Positions 44,299 to 52,878 of a stretch of 64,000 nucleotides of DNA are shown in pieces. The translations under genes and the position numbers were made by a program. The DNA lies in NCBI GenBank assembly GCA_910576975.1, contig CAJTJY010000003.1:70218-134217 (forward strand), read 5' to 3'. The stretch is from an uncultured Lachnospiraceae bacterium. Its GTDB lineage: Bacteria; Bacillota; Clostridia; Lachnospirales; Lachnospiraceae. How positions within the stretch are numbered: position 1 is the first letter of the stretch; every line of letters starts with the position of its first letter. The notes beneath the pieces are model-generated. The model saw only the letters and a list, made by a program, of their open reading frames with translations, was not told the DNA's origin and did no database searches.

Positions 44299-45399
44299 AT
44301 GGAAGAAAAAAGTGCAAAATTTATCGAAAAGCTGCAGGAATTATTATCCATGGCAAAGAAGAAAAAGAATGTCTTGGAGTATCGGGAAATCAGCGACTTC
44401 TTTCGTGAAATGGAACTGGATGCGGAACAGTTTGAAAAGATCTTGGATTTCCTGGAGTCCAACAATATTGACATACTGCGGATTTCCGATGACGATGATG
44501 ATGACGATATTCTCCTGGATGATGACGACGTGGAGGTTGAGAATATTGATCTTTCCGTTCCGGATGGAATTTCCATAGAAGACCCTGTCCGTATGTATTT
44601 GAAAGAAATCGGCAAAGTGCCGCTTCTGACCGCAGAGGAGGAGATCGATCTGGCAAAGCGCATGGAGCTGGGAGACCAGGAGGCAAAGAAGCGTCTGGCA
44701 GAGGCGAATCTGCGCCTGGTGGTTTCTATTGCCAAGCGGTATGTAGGGCGGGGCATGTTGTTTTTAGATTTGATCCAGGAGGGGAATCTTGGGCTTATTA
44801 AGGCTGTGGAAAAATTTGACTATCGCAAGGGGTATAAATTTTCTACCTATGCAACCTGGTGGATTCGTCAGGCAATTACCAGGGCGATTGCCGATCAGGC
44901 AAGGACCATCCGTATACCGGTGCATATGGTAGAAACGATCAATAAGCTGATCCGCGTGTCCAGGCAGCTGTTACAGGAGCTAGGGCGGGAGCCCTCCCCA
45001 GAAGAGATTGCGGAGGAAATGAACATGCCAGTGGACCGGGTGCGGGAAATCTTAAAAATTTCTCAGGAGCCGGTTTCTTTGGAGACGCCCATCGGCGAGG
45101 AGGAGGACAGCCATCTTGGAGACTTTATTCAGGATGATAATGTTCCAGTTCCGGCAGATGCGGCAGCGTTTACTTTGTTAAAAGAGCAGTTGGTGGAGGT
45201 GCTTGGTACTCTTACGGAACGGGAACAGAAAGTGCTGCGCTTGCGTTTTGGGCTGGACGACGGCCGCGCAAGGACATTGGAAGAAGTTGGAAGGGAATTT
45301 AACGTAACCAGGGAGCGGATCCGCCAGATAGAGGCAAAGGCTTTGAGGAAATTGCGTCATCCAAGCCGCAGCAGGAAGCTGAAAGATTATCTGGATTAA
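44299..45399 (+). CDS. rpoD: Primary sigma factor RpoD (sigma-A)
   Basis: Housekeeping sigma factor of 366 residues that recognises the TTGACA/TATAAT promoters seen here. An acidic stretch of consecutive Asp residues (about 62-76) is followed by region 1.2, region 2 (DLIQEGNLGLIKAVEKFDY and YATWWIRQAITRA), region 3 and region 4.2 (TLEEVGREFNVTRERIRQIE). GGAAGGAAG precedes the ATG at 44299; a GTG at 44281 is less likely. It is co-transcribed with dnaG upstream and trmK 19 bp downstream. Confidence 0.97.
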   Translation: MEEKSAKFIEKLQELLSMAKKKKNVLEYREISDFFREMELDAEQFEKILDFLESNNIDILRISDDDDDDDILLDDDDVEVENIDLSVPDGISIEDPVRMYLKEIGKVPLLTAEEEIDLAKRMELGDQEAKKRLAEANLRLVVSIAKRYVGRGMLFLDLIQEGNLGLIKAVEKFDYRKGYKFSTYATWWIRQAITRAIADQARTIRIPVHMVETINKLIRVSRQLLQELGREPSPEEIAEEMNMPVDRVREILKISQEPVSLETPIGEEEDSHLGDFIQDDNVPVPADAAAFTLLKEQLVEVLGTLTEREQKVLRLRFGLDDGRARTLEEVGREFNVTRERIRQIEAKALRKLRHPSRSRKLKDYLD

Positions 45400-45418
45400 T
45401 ACAGGAGCGAAGAAACAG

Positions 45419-46117
45419 ATGTTACAGTTGTCAAAGAGGCTGCTGGCGGTTGCCGGGCTTGCGGGAAGCGCCAGGATACTTGCTGATGTCGGGACGGATC
45501 ATGGGTACATACCAGTTTTCCTTGTCCAAAGCGGCAGGATTCAAAAAGCGATCGCCATGGACGTCAATCAGGGACCTTTGGAACGTGCCAGGGAACATAT
45601 CAGGCAATATGCGCTGCAGGAACAGATAGAAGCTAGACGTTGTGACGGATTGTCTGCGCTTGTCCCAGGAGAGGCGGATACAATTGTGATTGCAGGGATG
45701 GGCGGGGCGCTGATGATGCGGATTCTTTCAGAGGGCCAAGCGGTGGCCTGCGCTGCAGAGCGACTAGTGCTGCAGCCACAGTCTGAGCTTTATGCGTTTC
45801 GCTGTTTTCTTATGGAGCATGGTTATCAGATTACGGCGGAAGACATGGTGCATGAAGATGGAAAATATTATGTGGTGATGGCGGTGGAATATCGAAAAGA
45901 TGCAGATCAGAGGCCAGGATATTCTGAGACAGAGAAAAAATATGGTCCGCTGCTGCTTCAGGACCGCCATCCGGTTCTTTTGCAATACTTGCGGTATCAA
46001 AAAGAGCAAAAGGAAAAGATATTGCGCAGCTTGGAGGCGAATGCCAGGCAGGATGCGTCACGACGCAAAAAGGAGATTATCAGGGAGCTTGCAGAATTAG
46101 GGGAAATATTAAAATAA
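45419..46117 (+). CDS. trmK: tRNA (adenine22-N1)-methyltransferase TrmK
   Basis: SAM-dependent methyltransferase of 232 residues that modifies A22 of tRNA. The SAM-binding DVGTDHGYIPVFL opens the fold, followed by AMDVNQGPLERA and IAGMGG, all typical of TrmK/YqfN. A helical C-terminal part contains the charged EKKYGPLLLQ segment. ACAGGAG precedes the ATG. The order rpoD-trmK-nif3 is widely conserved in Firmicutes. Confidence 0.94.
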   Translation: MLQLSKRLLAVAGLAGSARILADVGTDHGYIPVFLVQSGRIQKAIAMDVNQGPLERAREHIRQYALQEQIEARRCDGLSALVPGEADTIVIAGMGGALMMRILSEGQAVACAAERLVLQPQSELYAFRCFLMEHGYQITAEDMVHEDGKYYVVMAVEYRKDADQRPGYSETEKKYGPLLLQDRHPVLLQYLRYQKEQKEKILRSLEANARQDASRRKKEIIRELAELGEILK

Positions 46118-46137
46118 ATATGGAAGGAGCAGGTAGT

Positions 46138-46920
46138 ATGACATGCCGTGAAATCATATCATTATTGCAGGAACAGTCCCCAGAGGAATTTGCCTGTGAT
46201 TGGGATAACGTCGGGCTTTTGGTAGGCGATTTTGAACAGGAAATCAAGACAGTGTACATAGCGCTTGACGCAACAGACGAGACAATTGCCGAAGCATCGG
46301 CACAAGAGGCAGATTTGCTTTTGACCCATCATCCCATGATATTTAAAGGCTTAAAGAAAGTCAATACCCTGGATTTTACTGGGAGGCGGGTCATAAAGCT
46401 GATACAGGACCATATCTGCTGTTATGCCATGCACACGAATTTTGACGTTAAGGGCATGGCGGAGCTTGCAGCGCAACAGATGAGGCTCACGGACTGCCAG
46501 GTGCTAGAGACAACTTGCCAGGGAGCACAGGGAGCCGAGGGAATCGGGCGTGTCGGGCTTTTGCCCGAAGAGATGTCTTTAGAAACTTGTATCCATCATG
46601 TAAAGCAGGCATTTTCTGTGGACACAGTGAAAGTGTTTGGAGATTTAGCGCAGAAAGTGAGAAAGGCGGCGGTCAGCCCGGGATCTGGGAAGAGCGTGAT
46701 TTCTCATGCCCTGCAGGCAGGAGCAGAAGTGCTAATTACTGGCGATATTGATCATCATGAGGGAATTGACGCTGCAGCCCAGGGACTTGCGGTGATTGAC
46801 GCTGGACATTACGGCGTGGAGAAACTGTTTATATCGTATATGGTTCAGTTTCTGACAGAAAGGACGGAAGGAATTAGGATCGTGGGACAGCCTGAGAAAC
46901 ATCCATTTTTATTTGTATAG
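46138..46920 (+). CDS. Nif3/YqfO-family dinuclear metal protein
   Basis: A 260-residue cytosolic protein of the NIF3 (GTP cyclohydrolase I type 2) family, which forms hexameric rings with two metals per subunit. Metal ligands are visible in LLTHHPMIFKG, CYAMHTNFD and ITGDIDHHEG with the closing DAGHYGVEK. The molecular role is not settled for the family. I start at 46138 because AAGGAG lies 8 bases before it, rather than at 46120. It directly follows trmK, as in other Firmicutes. Confidence 0.92.
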   Translation: MTCREIISLLQEQSPEEFACDWDNVGLLVGDFEQEIKTVYIALDATDETIAEASAQEADLLLTHHPMIFKGLKKVNTLDFTGRRVIKLIQDHICCYAMHTNFDVKGMAELAAQQMRLTDCQVLETTCQGAQGAEGIGRVGLLPEEMSLETCIHHVKQAFSVDTVKVFGDLAQKVRKAAVSPGSGKSVISHALQAGAEVLITGDIDHHEGIDAAAQGLAVIDAGHYGVEKLFISYMVQFLTERTEGIRIVGQPEKHPFLFV

Positions 46921-46932
46921 CGGAGGTGGCCA

Positions 46933-48597
46933 ATGAAAAAATCATCGTATCAGATTCGCATCAACGGGGAGGAGAAGCAATATCCGGTGGGAACCGCTTT
47001 TCTGGAAATTGCCAGAGAATACCAGCCGGATTATCGGGATGATATCGTACTGGTAATGTTCAACAACCGTTTGAGGGAGCTGCATAAACGGGTGAAAGAG
47101 GATGGTGAGCTTGCTTTTGTAACCACCAGTGAGAAAGCGGGGAAGAAAGCTTACCGGCGCAGTGTCACCCTGATGATGCAGCGCGCAGTCAACAATCTGG
47201 CAAAGCAAGACGGAAAGCATGTGACTGTGCGGGTGGAACATTCCATCAGCCAGGGCTATTACTGTGAACTGCAGGGGCAGGAGGCAGATGAGGCTTATCT
47301 TGCAAGGTTGAAGCAGGAGATGACGCAGCTTGTCGGGCAAGAGCGTCCCATTGAGAAAAGGAGCGTCTCTACGGACGAGGCGGTGAGCCTGTTTCGGGAA
47401 CTTGGCATGCATGACAAGGAGCGCTTGTTTGCCTACCGCAGAAGCTCAAAAGTTAATATATATAGCATTGGCAATTATAAAGATTATTTTTATGGCTATA
47501 TGGTTCCCAACACCAGTTATCTGAAGTATTTTGACTTGAAGCTGTATCAAAAAGGCTTTGTACTGTTGTTTCCCAATAAAGATACCAGGGTAGCGGCAGA
47601 TTTTAAACCTTCCCATAAGTTGTTTCATGTGCTCAAAGAGTCGGTAGAGTGGGGAGAGATGCTAGATATCGGAACTATCGGAGCTTTGAACGACGCAGTG
47701 GCCAAGGGGCGGATCCGGGACGTGGTCCTGGTAGCGGAGGCATTGATGGAGCGCAAGATCGGAATGCTTGCCGAGGAAATTGCAGCTAAGCCAGACAAGA
47801 AGTTCGTGATGATTGCAGGTCCGTCTTCTTCTGGGAAAACTACGTTTTCTCACAGACTTTCGATTCAGATGATGGCGCTAGGGCTGAAACCGCATCCCAT
47901 TGCCTTGGATGATTACTATGTGGACCGGGTAGATACGCCAAAGCACCCTGACGGGAGCTATAATTTTGAGTGCTTAGAGGCTTTGGATATTGAATTATTC
48001 AATCAGGACATGTCTGCATTGCTCAATGGAGAACGGGTAGAGCTTCCTATTTATAATTTCCGCACTGGAAAACGGGAATATAAAGGAAAATTCAAGCAAT
48101 TGGGCAAGAATGACATTCTGGTGCTCGAGGGAATCCATGGCCTCAATGACAAGCTCTCCTATTCCCTGCCAGCTTCCAGCAAGCTCAAAATTTATATCAG
48201 CGCTTTGACGCAGCTTAATATTGACGAACATAATATTTTGCCAACTACGGACGGAAGGATGATACGGAGGATTGTCCGGGACGCCCGTACAAGGAATATT
48301 TCTGCGAGAGAGACGATTGCCATGTGGGACTCGGTGCGCAAGGGGGAGGAACAGTATATTTTTCCTTTCCAGGAAGAGGCGGATATCATGTTTAACTCAG
48401 CCTTGATTTATGAACTGGCGGTATTAAAGCAGTATGCGGAACCGCTGCTGTTTCAGATTGATAAAAAAAGCCCGGAATATGCAGAGGCAAAACGCCTGTT
48501 GAAATTCTTGGATTATTTTCTTCCAGTTCCAAGTGAGGATATTGCAAAGAATTCTATTTTGCGGGAATTTATTGGAGGAAGCTGTTTTAACGTATAA
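46933..48597 (+). CDS. Nucleoside kinase with N-terminal TGS/threonyl-tRNA-synthetase-like domains
   Basis: A 554-residue fused protein. Residues about 5-65 resemble a TGS domain and about 70-280 the second additional domain of threonyl-tRNA synthetase. The C-terminal half is a uridine kinase-like P-loop kinase with GPSSSGKTTFSHR (P-loop about 296-303), LDDYYVDR and LEGIHGLND. The fusion is known across Clostridia and is usually named nucleoside kinase; its true substrate and the purpose of the synthetase-like part are unclear. CGGAGGTGG precedes the ATG, 12 bp after the NIF3 gene. Confidence 0.88.
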   Translation: MKKSSYQIRINGEEKQYPVGTAFLEIAREYQPDYRDDIVLVMFNNRLRELHKRVKEDGELAFVTTSEKAGKKAYRRSVTLMMQRAVNNLAKQDGKHVTVRVEHSISQGYYCELQGQEADEAYLARLKQEMTQLVGQERPIEKRSVSTDEAVSLFRELGMHDKERLFAYRRSSKVNIYSIGNYKDYFYGYMVPNTSYLKYFDLKLYQKGFVLLFPNKDTRVAADFKPSHKLFHVLKESVEWGEMLDIGTIGALNDAVAKGRIRDVVLVAEALMERKIGMLAEEIAAKPDKKFVMIAGPSSSGKTTFSHRLSIQMMALGLKPHPIALDDYYVDRVDTPKHPDGSYNFECLEALDIELFNQDMSALLNGERVELPIYNFRTGKREYKGKFKQLGKNDILVLEGIHGLNDKLSYSLPASSKLKIYISALTQLNIDEHNILPTTDGRMIRRIVRDARTRNISARETIAMWDSVRKGEEQYIFPFQEEADIMFNSALIYELAVLKQYAEPLLFQIDKKSPEYAEAKRLLKFLDYFLPVPSEDIAKNSILREFIGGSCFNV

Positions 48598-48698
48598 GCA
48601 TATCTGAAAGCAAGGGGAACATGCCTTGAAGCGTTGCGCGCTCGTGCCAGAGGAAGACATCGATATTTAACGGTATTTGGTGTGTCAAAGCGTGCAAT

Positions 48699-48722
48699 GG
48701 GGCTGTGGCGCTAATATATTCA
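48699..48722. repeat. Truncated repeat element beside the large palindrome
   Basis: GGGGCTGTGGCGCTAATATA and the following TTCA match the left arm and loop of the hairpin at 38386. The matching right arm is missing, as if the 210-bp element abutting it had inserted here. The preceding 100 bp after the kinase gene show nothing else. Confidence 0.55.
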
Positions 48723-48932
48723 AAAGGGTCTGTGGCACTAACATAAATTACAAGACATAAATTTGCACAAAAGGTCTTGCCGCATTTGCGGCAAAGACAG
48801 AATGCACAAAAATCACTCTGGAAAGCTAGCTTTCCAAGATGATTTTTGTGCATTTTGTTTGCATTGCTTCGCAATGTAAATCTTTTGTGCAAATTTATGT
48901 CTTGTAATTTATGTTAGTGCCACAGACCCTTT
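48723..48932. repeat. 210-bp palindromic element with 51-bp perfect inverted ends and internal hairpins
   Basis: Positions 48723-48773 and 48882-48932 are perfect 51-bp inverted repeats, with outer end AAAGGGTCTGTGGCACTAAC. Between them are three further hairpins: GTCTTGCCGC/GCGGCAAAGAC, AATGCACAAAAATCA/TGATTTTTGTGCATT enclosing the palindrome GGAAAGCTAGCTTTCC, and TTGCATTGC/GCAATGTAA. The whole would fold as a cloverleaf or cruciform. There is no coding capacity and no obvious target-site duplication. It resembles a MITE or a structured intergenic repeat. Confidence 0.92.
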
Positions 48933-48955
48933 GTTCCAGGAAAAAGAATTTTTTC

Positions 48956-48984
48956 TTGCATTTTATTTGGCCATGTTATATGAT
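48956..48984 (+). promoter_or_regulatory. Sigma-A promoter of pyrBI
   Basis: TTGCAT (48956-48961), 17 bp, TATGAT (48979-48984), starting 24 bp beyond the 210-bp palindrome. A perfect palindrome GCCTGCCGGCAGGC (48994-49007) lies at the expected transcript start. Confidence 0.65.
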
Positions 48985-49042
48985 GATAAAGATGCCTGCC
49001 GGCAGGCGTTCAGATTGCTAAATGAAAGATAGGAGGCGTTGT

Positions 49043-49963
49043 ATGCGTCATTTAATGAGCCCGCTGGATTTGTCTGTTGAGGAATTGGACAAACTGCTTA
49101 ATCTGGCAACTGATATTGAAAATAATCCTCAGAAATATGCTCATGCTTGTGATGGAAAGAAGCTTGCGACCTGCTTTTATGAAGCTAGTACCAGGACGAG
49201 GCTGAGCTTTGAAGCGGCGATGTTAAATCTTGGCGGCAGTGTTCTTGGCTTTTCTAGTGCAGACAGCAGTTCTGCATCTAAGGGAGAAAGTGTTTCTGAT
49301 ACGATTCAGGTAATTTCCTGTTATGCAGATATCTGTGCCATGCGCCATCCCAAGGAAGGAGCCCCCCTGGTCGCTTCTGAAAAGTCAAAAATTCCGGTTA
49401 TCAATGCAGGAGACGGGGGTCATCAGCATCCCACTCAGACATTGACAGATCTTCTTACCATCCGTTCTTTAAAAGGACGCTTTGACTATTTGAACATTGG
49501 TCTTTGCGGCGACCTCAAATTCGGTCGTACCGTCCATTCTTTGATTAATGCTCTGATTCGATATCCCAACATTAAATTTACACTGATTTCTCCAGAAGAG
49601 CTCCGGGTGCCCAGTTATATCCGTGAAGACGTGCTTGGGAAGAACCGTATCCCATATTGGGAAGTGGAACGTTTAGAAGACGCCATGGAGCAACTGGATA
49701 TTCTTTACATGACCCGGGTACAGAGAGAGCGTTTTTTCAATGAAGATGATTACGTTAGGATGAAGGATTTCTATATCTTGGACAAAAAGAAAATGGCTTT
49801 TGCCAAAGAGGACATGATCGTCATGCATCCTTTGCCCAGGGTAAATGAGATCTCGGTGGATGTAGACGAGGATCCTAGAGCCGCATATTTTAAACAGGCG
49901 CAATACGGGGTCTATGTGAGGATGGCTTTGATTCTTACGCTGTTGGAGGTGGATGTATGTTAA
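49043..49963 (+). CDS. pyrB: Aspartate carbamoyltransferase catalytic subunit
   Basis: First committed step of pyrimidine synthesis, 306 residues. The carbamoyl-phosphate motif EASTRTRLSFE, then GDGGHQHPTQTLTDL and MHPLPRVNEI, are complete. TAGGAGG precedes ATG 49043; the longer frame from 49022 would contain that site. It overlaps the start of pyrI by 7 bp, so the two subunits are made together, the E. coli-like B-I arrangement. No PyrR-type attenuator is seen. Confidence 0.97.
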   Translation: MRHLMSPLDLSVEELDKLLNLATDIENNPQKYAHACDGKKLATCFYEASTRTRLSFEAAMLNLGGSVLGFSSADSSSASKGESVSDTIQVISCYADICAMRHPKEGAPLVASEKSKIPVINAGDGGHQHPTQTLTDLLTIRSLKGRFDYLNIGLCGDLKFGRTVHSLINALIRYPNIKFTLISPEELRVPSYIREDVLGKNRIPYWEVERLEDAMEQLDILYMTRVQRERFFNEDDYVRMKDFYILDKKKMAFAKEDMIVMHPLPRVNEISVDVDEDPRAAYFKQAQYGVYVRMALILTLLEVDVC

Positions 49964-50394
49964 ATGTAGGCGCTATTACAGAAGGATTCGTGCTCGATCA
50001 TATCCAGGCTGGTACCAGCCTGTCCCTTTATTATGATTTAAAGCTTGACCAGCTTGATTGCTGTGTAGCCATTATCAAAAACGCTCGCAGTAACAAGATG
50101 GGGAAGAAAGATATTCTGAAAGTGGAATGTGATATCGATGCTCTTGACTTGGATGTGCTTGGGTTTATCGATCATAATATTACTGTGAATATCATTAAAG
50201 GTGAAAAGATTGTCGAAAAGAAAGTATTGAAGCTTCCGCAAGAAATTAAGAATGTCATTCGATGTTGTAATCCCAGATGCATTACCTCCATTGAACAGGA
50301 GCTGGATCAAATATTTCTGTTGACGGATCCTTCCACTCAGACGTATCGTTGCAAGTACTGTGAAGAAAAATATAAAAGTCATAAGCTGCCGTAG
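49957..50394 (+). CDS. pyrI: Aspartate carbamoyltransferase regulatory subunit
   Basis: The 145-residue regulatory chain that binds nucleotides and confers allosteric control. The N-terminal allosteric domain is followed by the zinc site CCNPRCITS and YRCKYCEEK (four Cys). Its start lies inside the end of pyrB. The enzyme is therefore expected to be the dodecameric, nucleotide-regulated class. Confidence 0.96.
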   Translation: MLNVGAITEGFVLDHIQAGTSLSLYYDLKLDQLDCCVAIIKNARSNKMGKKDILKVECDIDALDLDVLGFIDHNITVNIIKGEKIVEKKVLKLPQEIKNVIRCCNPRCITSIEQELDQIFLLTDPSTQTYRCKYCEEKYKSHKLP

Positions 50395-50423
50395 GATTTG
50401 ATTTACGTCATGCTCTGTATTGC

Positions 50424-50504
50424 TTTTATGTGCATTTTGTTTGCTTTGCAATGTAACCCTTTTAAACAAATTTATGTCTTGTAATTTATGTTAGGCGACA
50501 GCCT
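50424..50504. repeat. Half copy of the 48.7-kb palindromic element
   Basis: A 28-base stretch (50467-50494), containing TTTATGTCTTGTAATTTATG, is identical to 48890-48917, and the preceding TGCATTTTGTTTGC...GCAATGTAA also matches the right half of the large element. The left half is absent. It lies between the convergent pyrI and RNase P RNA genes. Confidence 0.8.
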
Positions 50505-50525
50505 TCAGGCATACGTTTTCTTAAA

Positions 50526-50867
50526 AAGCGGGGCGGTAAGCCGGGTTATGTCTTGGATAATCATCTATCTAGCCTGACTGTTGCCAGTCAGGTCGAGCGA
50601 CCTACCTGAAGCTGGCGGGCCGCGTCAACGCTTCTGTTCGGTCTTGCTTCGGATGGGGTTTACATATGCCCTGTCTGTTGCCAGACAGGCGGTAGTCTCT
50701 TAAGCTGCCCTTCCACCCTTACTATGGTCTCATAGCGGTATATTTCTGTTGCACTGTCCTTGGAGTCGCCTCCACCGGCCGTTAACCGGCATCCTGCCCT
50801 GCGAAGCCCGGACTTTCCTCACCTGCGGTCTTTCGACACTTGCAGCTGCGATTATCTGCCCCGCTTT
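50526..50867 (-). ncRNA. rnpB: RNase P RNA
   Basis: The catalytic RNA that trims tRNA 5' ends, about 342 nt, minus strand. The hallmark GAGGAAAGTCCGGGCT is present near the 5' end, and the 5' AAGCGGGGC pairs with the 3' GCCCCGCTT to close helix P1, ending in a T run. The internal ACAGAAATATACCGCTATGAG-like segment fits the conserved core (P4 side). Size and layout suit the bacterial A type found in Clostridia. Ends are taken from the P1 pairing and may be off by a few bases. Confidence 0.95.
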
Positions 50868-50872
50868 GGTAT

Positions 50873-50901
50873 ATCTTAACATAATTTTATTTGAGATACA
50901 A
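50873..50901 (-). promoter_or_regulatory. Promoter of rnpB
   Basis: On the minus strand TTGTAT (50896-50901), a 17-bp spacer and TAAGAT (50873-50878), ending about 6 bp before the RNA 5' end. Confidence 0.75.
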
Positions 50902-50971
50902 CTTTTTTTGTTGCCCTGGCGGATAAATAATGGTAGAATGATTAATAGACAGATGAAAAGGAGACGGATTT

Positions 50972-51715
50972 ATGAGAAAAATCATAAAAAAAGGTATAAT
51001 ATTGGCTGCAGCAGTTATGGTAGCGGCGCTCCTTACCGGTTGCGGGGATTCCATAATACCCCTTACAGAGAATGAAGAATCCATCGTGATACAATATTCT
51101 GCCGGGACACTTGCAAAGCATAACGGTTTTCAGCAGGAGGGGTTGACGGCGGTGTATCCTGAGGAGGAAGATCCCAAGCAGGACGAGGAAGAGAATCAAC
51201 CAGAAGCTGAGGAGGAGAAAGAAGAGCAGGACAACAAGCCTGAGAAAAAGGAAGATAAGGAATCCGATGCGCAGCAGGAAGAAGAATTAGAACAAACGGA
51301 GCAGATTACCCTGACAGAGGCGATCGGCCAGCCTGGAGTCGAATTTTCCTACAAGGACTACTCGATTGTCAGCGGCTACAGCGAGGGGGATTATTTTTCC
51401 ATCGATGCCCCTGCAGGCAGCGTATTTCTGGTACTGAATATCAATATTACGAATACGGGAGATCGGACGGCAGAATGCAATCTTCTGGCGAAACAGCCCA
51501 AATTCACGTTATCGCTGAATCAAGGCGCGAAGATTGAGAACGAGGTGACGATGCTTTCAAATGACGTTTCCACTTATGTGGGCAATTTGGAGGCTGGACA
51601 GACGGAGGCAGGAATTTTATTGTTCCAGGTGAAGGAGGACATGGCAAGTCAGATCTCATCCCTTCAGCTTAGCCTTGAAATGGGCGGCAAGACAAATGTC
51701 ATTCAAATAAAATAA
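50972..51715 (+). CDS. Lipoprotein with acidic linker and DUF4352-like domain
   Basis: Exported lipoprotein of 247 residues. The signal peptide ends in the lipobox LLTGC (Cys about 24). A Glu/Lys-rich linker (about 65-110, with no regular fold expected) leads to a C-terminal beta-sandwich resembling DUF4352, with the GSVFLVLNINITNTG strand pattern. Such domains are found in Gram-positive surface lipoproteins of unknown role. AAAGGAG precedes the ATG. It has no clear operon partner. Confidence 0.8.
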   Translation: MRKIIKKGIILAAAVMVAALLTGCGDSIIPLTENEESIVIQYSAGTLAKHNGFQQEGLTAVYPEEEDPKQDEEENQPEAEEEKEEQDNKPEKKEDKESDAQQEEELEQTEQITLTEAIGQPGVEFSYKDYSIVSGYSEGDYFSIDAPAGSVFLVLNINITNTGDRTAECNLLAKQPKFTLSLNQGAKIENEVTMLSNDVSTYVGNLEAGQTEAGILLFQVKEDMASQISSLQLSLEMGGKTNVIQIK

Positions 51716-51759
51716 TTCTTGATAAATTAAAAAATATTGTGTATTTTTCAGAAAGTATA

Positions 51760-51768
51760 TGCTATAAT
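51760..51768 (+). promoter_or_regulatory. Extended -10 promoter of cheV
   Basis: TGCTATAAT forms an extended -10 without a good -35 at 17 bp. It lies 51 bp before the preferred start codon. Confidence 0.5.
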
Positions 51769-51818
51769 GAAACAAATAGATTGATAGGCAGTATACCGGA
51801 GAGGAGCGATTGACAATT

Positions 51819-52742
51819 ATGGATACGAATATTCTTTTGGAGAATGGAACAAATGAGCTGGAGGTATTGGAGTTTACTCTGGCAGGAAATCATTATGGAA
51901 TTAATGTAGCGAAGATTCGGGAGATATTAACTTACCAGCCGGTTACTCCGATTCCCAATGCACATCCCTGTGTGGAAGGTATATTTATGCCGCGTGACAC
52001 CATGATTTCTGTTATAAATCTGCGTGGATGCCTTGGACTTCCTGACAATGAGAAAGATGGTTTGTTTATTATTACGAACTTCAACAAGTTGAATATTGCG
52101 TTTCATGTAGATGAAGTCTGCGGTATCCACAGGCTTTCCTGGGCAGACATTATTACGCCGGATGCAACGATCAACATCGAGGAGAATGGGGTTTCTACCG
52201 GAGTGATCAAGCTAGAGGACAGATTGATCGTGATTCTCGATTTCGAGAAGATTGTAACAGATATCAGTCCAGAGACAGGACTGCAGGTTTCTGACATTGA
52301 AGAGCTCGAGGGGCGCAACAGGAGCGACGAGCCGATTATCGTGGCAGAGGATTCTCCGCTGTTGTCTAAATTAATTACCGACTGCCTGAAGAAAGCAGGA
52401 TATACCAAGCTGATTATTAATAATAATGGTCAGGAGGCCTGGGACAAACTTTGTGAATACCGCAAGGAAGGCAATCTGGATGATAAGGTACATATGATTA
52501 TTACCGATATCGAGATGCCGCTGATGGATGGGCACCGCCTGACAAAGCTGGTGAAAGAGGATGAAGAATTAAAGCATATTCCGGTAATTATTTTCTCCTC
52601 CCTGGTAAATGAGGAAATGCGCCGCAAAGGAGAGATGCTGGGCGCCGATGCGCAACTTACCAAGCCTGAGATTGGAAAATTGGTAAGCGCCATCGATAAG
52701 CTTTTGGACGAGAGGAAACAGAAGCTGGCTCAGAAGCAATAA
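51819..52742 (+). CDS. cheV: Chemotaxis coupling protein CheV
   Basis: CheW-receiver fusion of 307 residues that couples chemoreceptors to CheA and takes part in adaptation. The CheW domain covers about 10-155, and the receiver about 170-300 with phosphoacceptor Asp in IITDIEMPLMDG and the VAEDSPLL acidic pair. The ATG at 51819 is preferred over a TTG at 51810; AGGAG lies 12 bases upstream. With the two chemoreceptors in the window it indicates a chemotactic organism. Confidence 0.94.
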   Translation: MDTNILLENGTNELEVLEFTLAGNHYGINVAKIREILTYQPVTPIPNAHPCVEGIFMPRDTMISVINLRGCLGLPDNEKDGLFIITNFNKLNIAFHVDEVCGIHRLSWADIITPDATINIEENGVSTGVIKLEDRLIVILDFEKIVTDISPETGLQVSDIEELEGRNRSDEPIIVAEDSPLLSKLITDCLKKAGYTKLIINNNGQEAWDKLCEYRKEGNLDDKVHMIITDIEMPLMDGHRLTKLVKEDEELKHIPVIIFSSLVNEEMRRKGEMLGADAQLTKPEIGKLVSAIDKLLDERKQKLAQKQ

Positions 52743-52813
52743 AATTTTTAGAAAGATGAATAATTTACCTGCCTGGAGAGGGTCAGAGAAGGCGTTTTCC
52801 ACAGACAGGCAGA

Positions 52814-52841
52814 GGGATCCTGGGACACAGGATTCCTTTTT
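52814..52841 (+). terminator. Terminator after cheV
   Basis: GGGATCCTG and CAGGATTCC form a 9-bp stem with one G-T pair and a five-base loop, followed by five T. Confidence 0.85.
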
Positions 52842-52878
52842 CATCTGATTGGGAAATTTTGTTCTGATTATTTAATCA

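Noticed and set aside
48723..48932. Insertion sequence with transposase
   Set aside because: The inverted ends look IS-like, but no coding sequence lies between them and no target duplication is evident, so it is listed as a non-coding repeat.
50038..50469. 143-residue minus-strand frame opposite pyrI
   Set aside because: Shadow of pyrI; no ribosome site and no family resemblance.
50749..51075. 108-residue plus-strand frame
   Set aside because: It is antisense to RNase P RNA and overlaps the start of the lipoprotein gene in another frame.
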